Shown one piece after another: positions 6,370 through 12,788 of a DNA stretch of 12,788 nucleotides. Positions within the stretch are counted from its first letter, which is position 1, and the number at the start of each line of letters is the position of its first letter. Source of the stretch: CAKOSP01 sp964370545 (GTDB taxonomy: Bacteria; Bacillota_I; Bacilli_A; RF39; UBA660). The stretch lies in contig CAYJJQ010000022.1 in assembly GCA_964370545.1 (NCBI GenBank), forward strand, positions 1 through 12,788. Reading direction: 5' to 3'. A program made the translations under genes and the position numbers. Under the pieces are notes generated by a model. It saw only the letters and a list, made by a program, of their open reading frames with translations. It had not been told where the DNA came from and made no database searches.

Positions 6370-6574
6370 GGTTTGAGTTATTTTTATTACTTTCTTCTTT
6401 TAATTCATTTACATTTACATTTTCTACATTTAAATTTTCAACATTTCTTTTATTTATTGTATTTTTATTATTATGAGAAAAATAATGAACTTTAATATAT
6501 CCTATTAGAGCTAATATAAGTATAATTGTTACTATTATTATATATATATAATATTCATCAATAAATGTATCCAT
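6362..6574 (-). CDS. small single-pass membrane protein with an Asn-rich tail, unknown function
   Basis: A 70-residue protein I do not recognise. It has a short acidic N-terminus (MDTFIDEYY), one strongly hydrophobic segment at about 9-26, a basic patch, and then a polar tail. The tail holds a short repeat, NVENLNVENVNVNEL (44-58), and ends in a run of Asn, Ser and Gln. Charge distribution suggests the tail is cytoplasmic. The gene is real by context: AAGGAG lies seven bases before the ATG and covers the stop codon of the yerB-like gene, so the two are probably translationally coupled. It is the last gene of the prepilin-rnr-smpB-yerB operon. Confidence 0.65.
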   Translation of the reverse strand: MDTFIDEYYIYIIIVTIILILALIGYIKVHYFSHNNKNTINKRNVENLNVENVNVNELKEESNKNNSNQN

Positions 6575-6585
6575 CTTTTTTCTCC

Positions 6586-7635
6586 TTATTTTATTGTTAA
6601 TTCATTACCTTTTGGTTGAATTGCTATATATGTATTTCCATCATTTACTACTAATTCTGTTCCATCCATATAAGTATATATTGTTTGTTCATCTCTATCA
6701 CCTTTAGACCATTTTATTGGTATAGCGTATCCTCCACTTATAAAGTGTCCCATACCACTAGTGTTATGATTTTCTAAATCTTGTCTTTTAGAAACTTCCT
6801 CTCCTGGTATAGTATAATTTTCTACTTGATATGTAATTATATTTGTAAAATGATATTGTTCTTTTGTTACATAATCAGTATGAGGAGTATTTTTAGTGCT
6901 TTTATAATATGAATTAGTTTCTTCATTATATTCGAAATTCGATATATATGAGTTCGAATATTTTATACTAACACTATTGGCAATTTCCATATCATCATAA
7001 CTAGTCATATCAAGTTCTTTAGCACTGTATTTTAATAATAAATCTACATTAGTTTCTTCTCTTATGTTCCTGTTTTCAACACCTTTAGTTAATAACTCAA
7101 TGCTAGTATATGTATTATGTTCTGTAGCAACTGGCAATTTTAAATCTCTTGCAGCATAAGCATTTTCACTAACCCCAATACTATCTATATCTAATTTTTT
7201 CAAATCCGCTTCTGCTTGAGGACTAGCTCCCCAATGAATAAAAACTGCATCATTTTCCATAGCATAATCTAAATAATAATGACGAGCACTTCTTATTCCA
7301 TGTATTCTTTCGGTATCTACATCTTTATATAGTGCCAAAAATCTCGTTATGCCAGATTCTACTACTATTTCATATAATATATAGGCATCTTGAAGTCCCA
7401 TATGATAAGGTCTTACTGATGAATGGTTATTAACCATTATAGCAAAAGGTCTAGAAGTTGAATTGATATCAACAATTGTAACTTCTTCTTGTACTTCTTC
7501 AATCTTTGGAGGGTCTAATTTAATTTCTTCCTTTGGATTTAAATATAGTGCTCCAACAATTACTGCTACTAGAGCAACAAGTATAATACTAATACTAATT
7601 ATTATCTTTTTTTGCTTCATTTTTGCTTTTTTCAT
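6586..7635 (-). CDS. YerB-like DUF3048 family protein, membrane-anchored
   Basis: A 349-residue protein with a Lys-rich N-terminus, a membrane segment at about 11-31, a Pro/Glu-rich linker and two DUF3048 domains outside the membrane. The N-terminal domain (about 60-200) has the family signature RPFAIMVNNHSSVRP (62-76), then GLQDAYILYEIVVESGITRF (80-99) and GIRSARHYYLDYA (113-125). The C-terminal domain (about 225-345) has SGGYAIPIKWSKGDRD. Bacillus YerB is a lipoprotein encoded beside pcrA-ligA; here no cysteine follows the hydrophobic segment, so this copy is held by the uncleaved helix. Biochemical function is unknown. The ATG overlaps the smpB stop as ATGA and has AAGGAAG five bases upstream, so it belongs to the rnr-smpB operon. 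Confidence 0.88.
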   Translation of the reverse strand: MKKAKMKQKKIIISISIILVALVAVIVGALYLNPKEEIKLDPPKIEEVQEEVTIVDINSTSRPFAIMVNNHSSVRPYHMGLQDAYILYEIVVESGITRFLALYKDVDTERIHGIRSARHYYLDYAMENDAVFIHWGASPQAEADLKKLDIDSIGVSENAYAARDLKLPVATEHNTYTSIELLTKGVENRNIREETNVDLLLKYSAKELDMTSYDDMEIANSVSIKYSNSYISNFEYNEETNSYYKSTKNTPHTDYVTKEQYHFTNIITYQVENYTIPGEEVSKRQDLENHNTSGMGHFISGGYAIPIKWSKGDRDEQTIYTYMDGTELVVNDGNTYIAIQPKGNELTIK

Positions 7636-8060
7636 ATATACTTCCTTACTTCTCTTTCAATATCCCTTTTCTTTATAGTTTCTTTTTTATCATAAGTTTT
7701 TTTACCTTTACCAATTCCAACTAAGACTTTGGCATATTTTTTCTTCATGTATACTTTAAGAGGAACTAAACTAGTTCCTTCTTTTTCGTATTCAGCTTTA
7801 ATCTTTAATATTTCTTTTTTATGCAATAACAATTTTCTTTCTCTAGTTTCATCATGATTGAAGATGTTTCCTTCTTCGTATTTTGCTATATACATATTAG
7901 TTATATACGCTTCATTTTTTTTAATTCTTATAAAAGAATCTTTAATGTCGGCTTGCCCTTTTTTCAAAGATTTAATTTCTGTTCCCGTTAGAACAATTCC
8001 TGCTTCAATATGATCTAATATTTCATAATTAAAGTGAGCTTTCTTGTTTCTCAGTTCCAT
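7632..8060 (-). CDS. smpB: SsrA-binding protein SmpB
   Basis: SmpB binds the tRNA-like part of tmRNA and carries it into stalled ribosomes for trans-translation. The 142 residues show the family core: NKKAHFNYEI near the start, EAGIVLTGTEIKSLKKGQAD, KDSFIRI, and the basic C-terminal tail beginning GKGKKTYDKKETIKKRDIERE that enters the mRNA channel. The start is the ATG at 8060, nine bases after GGAGG (8074-8070); an in-frame TTG at 8090 would translate through that site. It overlaps the end of rnr by 32 bases and the start of the yerB-like gene by 4 (ATGA), so all three are tightly coupled. The tmRNA gene itself is not in this window. The TGA stop argues for the standard genetic code. Confidence 0.96.
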   Translation of the reverse strand: MELRNKKAHFNYEILDHIEAGIVLTGTEIKSLKKGQADIKDSFIRIKKNEAYITNMYIAKYEEGNIFNHDETRERKLLLHKKEILKIKAEYEKEGTSLVPLKVYMKKKYAKVLVGIGKGKKTYDKKETIKKRDIEREVRKYI

Positions 8061-10155
8061 TTTTGTTTTCCTCCACAATTTCAAAATCAATTGTGCCGTG
8101 ATCTTTGCTAGCCCCTACCACTTTTACTCTAAGTTCATCTCCTAAACGATATCTCTTACCATTGCCTTTTGATACTAAAGATAAGATTTCAGGATTATAT
8201 TCATAATATCCATTTAAAGTTGATATATGTACTAAACCTTCAATAAGATTTTCTAATTTAACAAACATACCAAAGTTGGTAACGCTTGTTATCATACCAA
8301 CATATTCTTCTCCAATATAGTCCATCATGTATTCAGCCATTTTCATATCGTCTACATCACGCTCTGCTTCTACAGCATTTACTTCTTTTTCACTTGCGTG
8401 TTCTGCTAACGGAATTAAGTATTCACTATTAAAATTTATTGTTTGCATACTTAAATCATTTTTAAATAAATATGTTCTTAATAATCTATGCACTGTTAAA
8501 TCAGGAAATCTTCTAATAGGAGACGTGAAATGTGTATACATTTTAGATCCTAAACCAAAGTGTCCAATATTATTAGTGCTATATATAGCTTTTTTCATAC
8601 TTCTTAAAAGCATATCGCTTAGTATTTCATATTCTTTTTTATCTTTTAATTCAGTTAATATAGATTGCATTGATGCAGATGTCAATCCAATTGTTTTAGT
8701 TTGTAGTGTATAACCCAAAGCTTTAACAAAGTTAGTAAAATCATCTACTTTTTCTGAATTAGGTACATCATGTACTCTGTAAATAAATGGTAGATCCATA
8801 TTACAAATATGTGTTGCTACAGTTTCGTTAGCAACAATCATGAAATCTTCAATTAATCTTTCAGCATCAAATCTTAATCTTCTTTTAACGTCTATTGCTT
8901 TTCCATTTTCATCTTGAATTATTTTAGCTTCATCTAAATCAAACTCTATATAACCTCTTGCAACTTTATCTTGTCTTAATAACTTAGCAAGTTCATTCAT
9001 TTTTAAAATATATGGTCTATATTCTTCATATCCTTCTGGAGTTTCATCATCCATTAGAATTTTATTAACATTTTTATATGTCATTTGTTTTCTTGATTTA
9101 ATTACAGATTCCATTATGTCATAATTTATTACTTTACCTCTTTTATCTATTTCCATAAAACAACTAAGAGTTAATCTTACAACTTCTGGATTAAGAGAAC
9201 ATATTCCGTTAGATAATTGATGAGGAATCATTGGTATAACTGTATCCGCTAAGTATGATGAAGTTCCTCTCGTGTAAGCAGTTTCATATAATTTTGTACC
9301 TACTTTAACATAGTTAGTTACATCTGCTATATGTACTCCTAATAAATAATTACCATTAATTTCTTCTAAACTAATAGCATCATCTATATCCTTTGTATCA
9401 TCTCCATCAATAGTAAAAATCATTTTTTTAGTTAAATCTTTTCTATTTTTATATTCTTCTGGAGTAACCTCTGTAGGAATATCCTCTAATTCTTTTATAA
9501 CTTCTTCATTAAATTCAATTTCAATTCCATGCTTACATGCAATTGATATAATATCAACACCCGGATCATTTTTATGACCTAAAACTTTTACTACTTCACC
9601 AATGTAATGAATATTATCAGTTTTCTTTAAAATACCAACTAATACTTTTTCACCTTCAACACATCTTTCTGAACTTTCTTTAGTAAGTGTTATATCAATA
9701 CTTAATTTTTTGTTATCAGGAACAAACACTAGTTTATCATTTTTAAATGTTATTTCTCCAACTATGTTATCTAAATTTCTATTTAAAATTTTAATAACTT
9801 TAGCTTCTTTTTTTCCATGGTATGTATAAACATCAACTAAAACTAAATCATTTTCTATAGCTCCGTTTAAGTTTTCTTTATAAATGTATATATCTTGCTC
9901 TGCTCCATAATCTAAAAAACCATTTCCTGCTCTATTAACTCTTACTTTTCCTCTTTTTAAAGAACTACAAAATTTAAGTAATAAATACTCATTATTTTTT
10001 GTTTCATGTAATTCTCCTTCGTCAACTAAAGTTCTAACCTCTTGACTAAGTTCACTATATTCTTCTGCTGTCTTTAAACCTAGTAAATCATTAATTTCCA
10101 TTAATGATTTAGCTTTATTAATATTTTCCATTGCATTTAGTATGTTATTTTTCAT
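8029..10155 (-). CDS. rnr: ribonuclease R
   Basis: A 3'-to-5' processive exoribonuclease of the RNB family that degrades structured RNA and, with SmpB-tmRNA, nonstop mRNA. The 708 residues are somewhat shorter than Bacillus RNase R (about 780). Order: a helical N-terminal region (1-60), cold-shock domains (about 66-195), the RNB catalytic domain (about 235-570) and an S1 domain (about 615-695). The catalytic aspartates lie in TIDGDDTKDIDDA: D250, D256, D258 and D259, spaced as in E. coli RNase R. THFTSPIRRFPD is the conserved motif near the end of the RNB domain. The C-terminus after S1 is short, without the long Lys-rich tail seen in some homologues. AGGAG (10166-10162) precedes the ATG and overlaps the TAG stop of the prepilin-like gene. 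Confidence 0.96.
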   Translation of the reverse strand: MKNNILNAMENINKAKSLMEINDLLGLKTAEEYSELSQEVRTLVDEGELHETKNNEYLLLKFCSSLKRGKVRVNRAGNGFLDYGAEQDIYIYKENLNGAIENDLVLVDVYTYHGKKEAKVIKILNRNLDNIVGEITFKNDKLVFVPDNKKLSIDITLTKESSERCVEGEKVLVGILKKTDNIHYIGEVVKVLGHKNDPGVDIISIACKHGIEIEFNEEVIKELEDIPTEVTPEEYKNRKDLTKKMIFTIDGDDTKDIDDAISLEEINGNYLLGVHIADVTNYVKVGTKLYETAYTRGTSSYLADTVIPMIPHQLSNGICSLNPEVVRLTLSCFMEIDKRGKVINYDIMESVIKSRKQMTYKNVNKILMDDETPEGYEEYRPYILKMNELAKLLRQDKVARGYIEFDLDEAKIIQDENGKAIDVKRRLRFDAERLIEDFMIVANETVATHICNMDLPFIYRVHDVPNSEKVDDFTNFVKALGYTLQTKTIGLTSASMQSILTELKDKKEYEILSDMLLRSMKKAIYSTNNIGHFGLGSKMYTHFTSPIRRFPDLTVHRLLRTYLFKNDLSMQTINFNSEYLIPLAEHASEKEVNAVEAERDVDDMKMAEYMMDYIGEEYVGMITSVTNFGMFVKLENLIEGLVHISTLNGYYEYNPEILSLVSKGNGKRYRLGDELRVKVVGASKDHGTIDFEIVEENKNGTEKQESSL
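8070..8074 (-). promoter_or_regulatory. ribosome-binding site that sets the smpB start
   Basis: GGAGG on the minus strand, nine bases before the ATG at 8060 and inside the rnr reading region. It rules against the longer in-frame TTG start at 8090. Confidence 0.8.
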
Positions 10156-10164
10156 ATTTATCTC

Positions 10165-10536
10165 CTATTCATTACTTTCTATATATGTACAACTTTTTTC
10201 GCCATCATTCCAATTAATTGTTAATTTTCCTTTTAATGAATTTGCTTCATCTTTTGGATTTTTTAAATCATTAGATATTAAATTTTCTTCTATTAAATTT
10301 TCAATGTTAACAGTTGTTAATACACAATTATTTTTATCATCACAACTATCCCTTAAGTTATGAATTTCTGCATATGAACACAAGGCATTTTCCACTGTAT
10401 CAACATATTTAGAATAACTAAGATCTTCGGTGTTATTAAAAAAACCTGATCCTGATATTAATACGATACCGGCTATTATACCTATTATAGCTATTACCGC
10501 CAATAATTCCATTAGTGTAAAACCTTTATTATTCAT
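10165..10536 (-). CDS. type IV prepilin-like protein (N-terminal methylation motif)
   Basis: With the start at 10536 the protein has 123 residues and a classic class III signal: leader MNNKG, then FTLMELLAVIAIIGIIAGIVLI. The prepilin peptidase cut would be G5/F6, with the conserved glutamate at +5 (E10). The rest is a small soluble head with four cysteines (53, 65, 71, 116), possibly two disulfides. Such proteins build type IV pili, competence pseudopili or related filaments, but no pilus assembly ATPase, peptidase or platform gene is in this window. In-frame ATG 10542 and GTG 10545 and 10563 are alternative starts; the chosen one gives the usual short leader. None has a strong ribosome-binding site. 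It is the first gene of the rnr-smpB operon, and its stop lies in the rnr ribosome-binding site. Confidence 0.85.
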   Translation of the reverse strand: MNNKGFTLMELLAVIAIIGIIAGIVLISGSGFFNNTEDLSYSKYVDTVENALCSYAEIHNLRDSCDDKNNCVLTTVNIENLIEENLISNDLKNPKDEANSLKGKLTINWNDGEKSCTYIESNE

Positions 10537-10551
10537 TACCATCACATAAAC

Positions 10552-10560
10552 ATTATAACA
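10552..10560 (-). promoter_or_regulatory. extended -10 promoter of the prepilin-rnr-smpB operon
   Basis: The minus strand reads TGTTATAAT: a TGn extension with a perfect TATAAT. No -35 match is seen at 17 bases. Counting from the -10, transcription would start near 10545, within about ten bases of the prepilin start codon. Confidence 0.55.
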
Positions 10561-10601
10561 CACTTTTATACATAATTATTATTTATTTTTATTATTGTTT
10601 A

Positions 10602-10610
10602 TGATATTAT
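10602..10610 (+). promoter_or_regulatory. putative extended -10 promoter of gltX
   Basis: TGATATTAT, an extended -10 with one mismatch in the hexamer; a TATGAT at 10600-10605 is an alternative. No -35 of quality is visible. There is no room for a T-box leader in the 69-base divergent spacer. Confidence 0.4.
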
Positions 10611-10612
10611 AA

Positions 10613-10632
10613 AAAAGCAAAGGAGTGCTTTT
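10613..10632 (+). promoter_or_regulatory. hairpin presenting the gltX ribosome-binding site in its loop
   Basis: AAAAGCA-AAGGAG-TGCTTTT: a perfect 7-base stem whose six-base loop is exactly the AAGGAG ribosome-binding site. The start codon (10633) follows the stem directly. The seven-base spacing from AAGGAG to ATG is ideal. Folding would keep the site exposed, but it could also hold the start codon next to a stem. Whether the whole stem is transcribed depends on which -10 is used. Confidence 0.55.
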
Positions 10633-12267
10633 ATGACAAATAAAGAATATGCAAACTTATTAATAAATGATAACATTAACGATTGGGAATATTATGAAGA
10701 TTTTTATAAAGAAAGAAATTTAGGTAGCGATGCTATTGTATCAAGGTTCGCGCCTAGCCCTACAGGTTTTATACACATGGGAAGTTTACTTGCAGGTTTA
10801 ACGGCTGTTTGGTATGCAAACCAAACTAATGGTAAGGCTTTTTTAAGAATTGAAGATACAGATCAAAAAAGATTAGTAGAAAATGGTATTGAAGGTATAA
10901 TTAATGACTTTGAAGAACTTAATGTTAAATTTGATGAAGACCCAAGAAAAAATGGTAATTATGGACCATATGTTCAAAGCGAAAGAAAAGATATTTATAA
11001 AGCATTTGCAAAAAAATTAATTGAGTTAGATAGAGCTTATCCATGTTTCTGTTCACAAGATGATATAAATAGTATTAGAAATTCTCAAGAAGAGAAAAAG
11101 CAAAGACTTGGATACTATGGTAAATATGCTAAATGTAGATCTTTATCTAAAGAAGAAGTAATAAAAAATATTAATGAAGGTAAATCATTTATTTTAAGAT
11201 TAAAATCGCCAGGTTCATTTTATAATAAAGTTGAACTTAATGATTTAATCAGAGGAAAAATAGAATTACCCGAAAATGATATTGATGAAGTTATAATTAA
11301 ATCTGATGGATTGCCTACTTATCATTTTGCGCATGTTGTTGATGATCACATTATGAGAGTTACTCATGTAATTAGAGGCGACGAATGGGTATCTAGTTAT
11401 CCAAAACATGATCAATTATTTAAAGCATTAGAATTTGATTTACCTAACTTCGCTCATGTATCTCCTATTAATATTAAAGATGGAGAAACTGTTAGAAAAA
11501 TATCTAAAAGAAAAGATGCTTGGGCAGCAATTAGTTTTTACAACGAAAAAGGAATACCTCATGAAGTTATCAAATTGTATCTAGCTACTTTAACTAATTC
11601 AAATTTTGAAGAATGGTATAATAACAATATTGATAAAACAATTAAAGATTTTACTTTTGCATTTGATAAAATGCCTATAACTGGTCCTTTATTCGATTTA
11701 GAAAAGTTAATAAATATATCAAAAACATATTTTAGTAGATTAACTGCTGAAGAAGTTTATGAAGGGTTATTAAATTATACAAGTAAATACGATAGAGAAT
11801 TTAACGATCTAATAACAAAAGATAAAAATTATGTTATTAACATGTTAAATATTGAAAGAACTATTGCTAAACCTAGAAAAGATATATCAGCATATGAAGA
11901 TATAAAAAATATATATTGGTTTATGTTTGATGAACTATTTAGTGAGAATAAAGATGATTATGAAGAAGTTAATAATATTAATCAAAAAGAATTAATTGAT
12001 TATCTTGAAAATGTATATAATGAAAATGATTCGCAAGAAGATTGGTTTAATAATTTAGCTAACTATGCTGAATCTATAGGATTTACTAAAGACAGAAAAG
12101 CATTTAAAGAAAATCCTGAAAACTATAAGGGAATGATTGCTGATTTTTGTAAATATTTAAGAATAATGATTACTAAAAAGAATTTAAGTCCTAATTTATA
12201 TGACATACTAAAATTATTAGGAAAAGAAAAATTAATATCTAAAGTTAATATATTTTATAACAAATAA
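10633..12267 (+). CDS. gltX: glutamate--tRNA ligase, clostridial long type
   Basis: Class I aminoacyl-tRNA synthetase that charges tRNA-Glu (and perhaps tRNA-Gln where amidotransferase is used). The 544 residues include an N-terminal extension of about 30 residues before RFAPSPTGFIHMG (38-50), typical of the longer GltX found in Clostridia. The HIGH motif reads HMGS (48-51) and the KMSKS loop reads KISKR (289-293). Other landmarks are LRIEDTDQKR (71-80), GLPTYHFAHVVDDH (226-239) and THVIRGDEW (244-252). C138, C140, Y164 and C168 may form the zinc site. The C-terminal anticodon-binding part (about 330-544) is divergent and Asn/Lys-rich. The start has an ideal AAGGAG. The gene is inverted relative to its neighbours and ends at a terminator shared with secG. 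Confidence 0.95.
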   Translation: MTNKEYANLLINDNINDWEYYEDFYKERNLGSDAIVSRFAPSPTGFIHMGSLLAGLTAVWYANQTNGKAFLRIEDTDQKRLVENGIEGIINDFEELNVKFDEDPRKNGNYGPYVQSERKDIYKAFAKKLIELDRAYPCFCSQDDINSIRNSQEEKKQRLGYYGKYAKCRSLSKEEVIKNINEGKSFILRLKSPGSFYNKVELNDLIRGKIELPENDIDEVIIKSDGLPTYHFAHVVDDHIMRVTHVIRGDEWVSSYPKHDQLFKALEFDLPNFAHVSPINIKDGETVRKISKRKDAWAAISFYNEKGIPHEVIKLYLATLTNSNFEEWYNNNIDKTIKDFTFAFDKMPITGPLFDLEKLINISKTYFSRLTAEEVYEGLLNYTSKYDREFNDLITKDKNYVINMLNIERTIAKPRKDISAYEDIKNIYWFMFDELFSENKDDYEEVNNINQKELIDYLENVYNENDSQEDWFNNLANYAESIGFTKDRKAFKENPENYKGMIADFCKYLRIMITKKNLSPNLYDILKLLGKEKLISKVNIFYNK

Positions 12268-12295
12268 AAACTTATACTAAACAGTATAAGTTTTT
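12266..12295. terminator. bidirectional terminator between gltX and secG
   Basis: AAAAACTTATACT-AAAC-AGTATAAGTTTTT: a perfect 13-base inverted repeat with A5 on one side and T5 on the other. It starts one or two bases before the end of gltX and lies 7 bases beyond the secG stop, so it can serve both convergent genes. Confidence 0.92.
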
Positions 12296-12302
12296 CCTTG
12301 CA

Positions 12303-12527
12303 TTAAACACTTTGGTTTAAAAACATTATAAGTGAAATTATAAAGAATGCTATTCCTAATAGAAACGTAAATCTAGTAATGAATAATTCAAATCCTCTTT
12401 CTTTCATATTTTGAAATAAAGATTCATTTCCACCCATTATAGCTTGTCCAGTTTCACTTGCTTTACTTCCTTGAAATAAAACAAGCGCTATTAATAATAT
12501 TGAAATAATAAGTAATGCTGTAGCCAT
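12303..12527 (-). CDS. secG: preprotein translocase subunit SecG
   Basis: Small accessory subunit of the SecYEG channel in the cytoplasmic membrane. The 74 residues have two membrane segments (about 2-19 and 50-70) joined by the conserved cytoplasmic loop: FQGSKASETGQAIMGG (18-33), ESLFQNMKERG and the second-helix start FITRFTFLLGIAFF. Length is typical. The ATG shares a base with the upstream ftsH stop (TAATG), and its AAGGTG ribosome-binding site lies within the last ftsH codons, so translation is probably coupled. Often secG is followed by rnr and smpB; here the convergent gltX and a strong terminator separate them. Confidence 0.93.
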   Translation of the reverse strand: MATALLIISILLIALVLFQGSKASETGQAIMGGNESLFQNMKERGFELFITRFTFLLGIAFFIISLIMFLNQSV

Positions 12528-12788
12528 TATTTTTCACCTTCTTCTTTTTTTATTTTCTTCTTAACTGTTTTTGTATCTTTAGCAGTTTCCGTTTTAACAA
12601 CTTCTTCGTTTTTAAATTCTGGAATTTTACCAGTTTCAACGATTTCTTCTATTTGTTCTTTAGTTAATGTTTCATATTTCATTAAAGCATCGCTTAATAA
12701 GAATATTAATTTTTCATTTTGTTTAATTATTTTTTTAGATTTTTCATAACAATCTTCAATTATTTTTCTTGTTTCTCTATCTATTTCT
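12527..12788 (-). CDS. ftsH: ATP-dependent zinc metalloprotease FtsH, C-terminal end (partial)
   Basis: The minus strand from 12787 is open for 86 codons to TAA at 12529-12527. It begins EIDRETRKIIEDCYEKSKKI and continues with LIFLLSDALMKYETLTKEQIEEIVETGK, matching the helical C-terminal end of the FtsH peptidase domain (typical: EIDREVRRII, ALLEKETLDREEIEEL). A charged tail rich in Lys, Glu and Thr follows and ends GEK. The AAA and zinc-binding parts lie beyond the right edge. FtsH is a membrane-bound hexamer that degrades misassembled membrane proteins, including unassembled SecY. Identity rests on this short region only, but the match is distinctive. Confidence 0.85.
   Translation of the reverse strand, partial: EIDRETRKIIEDCYEKSKKIIKQNEKLIFLLSDALMKYETLTKEQIEEIVETGKIPEFKNEEVVKTETAKDTKTVKKKIKKEEGEK

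Noticed and set aside
6404..6446. ATTTAC-like short repeats as a possible direct-repeat array
   Set aside because: They are degenerate, lie within codons for the Asn/Val/Glu repeat of the 70-residue protein, and have no regular spacer, so they are not a CRISPR or iteron array.
7463..7678. Plus-strand open frame of 71 codons across the yerB start
   Set aside because: It is antisense to the membrane segment of YerB, which explains its hydrophobicity, and covers the well-supported ATGA junction with smpB.
8327..8713. Plus-strand open frame of 128 codons within rnr
   Set aside because: It is antisense to the RNB catalytic domain of RNase R, with no ribosome-binding site and no recognisable domain.
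10142..10363. Plus-strand open frame of 73 codons across the prepilin-rnr junction
   Set aside because: It lies opposite two supported genes and has no start signals.
10564..10632. T-box riboswitch before gltX
   Set aside because: The spacer is only 69 bases and has no T-box sequence or terminator/antiterminator pair; only the small hairpin around the ribosome-binding site is seen.

Overview
The window reads as a very AT-rich chromosome segment from a low-GC Gram-positive bacterium (Bacillota; an uncultured gut-type Bacilli lineage or a relative would fit). The reasons are the AT-biased codons, strong AGGAG/AGGTG ribosome-binding sites, and the gene families present: CdaA/CdaR, a YdcC-like lipoprotein, YerB, DUF402 phosphatase, a clostridial-type GltX, and SecG beside FtsH. 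The genetic code looks standard, because smpB ends in TGA and tryptophan is read from TGG. No mobile element, phage, CRISPR array, tRNA or integration site is visible. Almost everything is chromosomal housekeeping.

Layout from left to right. (1) Bases 1-231: the 5' end of a 16S rRNA gene on the minus strand, with its leader (boxA and a hairpin), a near-consensus promoter and a block of phased A-tracts. (2) Bases 273-3803: four minus-strand genes, each apparently its own unit with its own promoter. They are a DUF402 nucleoside-diphosphatase-like protein, an S41 C-terminal processing protease, a membrane-anchored thioredoxin-like protein without cysteines, and a YdcC/GerS-like lipoprotein. (3) Bases 3909-4112: a small plus-strand DUF378 membrane protein. 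It meets cdaR at a shared bidirectional terminator. (4) Bases 4138-6292: the cyclic-di-AMP pair cdaA-cdaR. (5) Bases 6362-10536: one minus-strand operon running prepilin-like gene, rnr (RNase R), smpB, yerB-like gene and a 70-residue membrane protein. Its members overlap or are separated by no more than 11 bases. (6) Bases 10633-12267: gltX on the plus strand, divergent from the operon and convergent with secG. (7) Bases 12303-12788: secG and the end of ftsH, joined by a TAATG overlap on the minus strand.

Functional themes. RNase R and SmpB work together in clearing nonstop mRNAs and stalled ribosomes. CdaA makes c-di-AMP and CdaR regulates it. SecG and FtsH act in membrane protein export and quality control. 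The S41 protease, the thioredoxin-like protein, the YdcC-like lipoprotein and YerB face the outside of the membrane.

The most unusual arrangement is at 10165-12527. secG, rnr and smpB are commonly adjacent, but here gltX lies inverted between secG and rnr, and a type IV prepilin-like gene sits directly in front of rnr. That gene has a predicted transcript start almost on its start codon. I did not find a clearly new multi-gene system. The findings are local oddities in otherwise familiar genes. Five starts were set from ribosome-binding sites or family fit rather than the longest open frame: DUF378, cdaR, cdaA, smpB and the prepilin.
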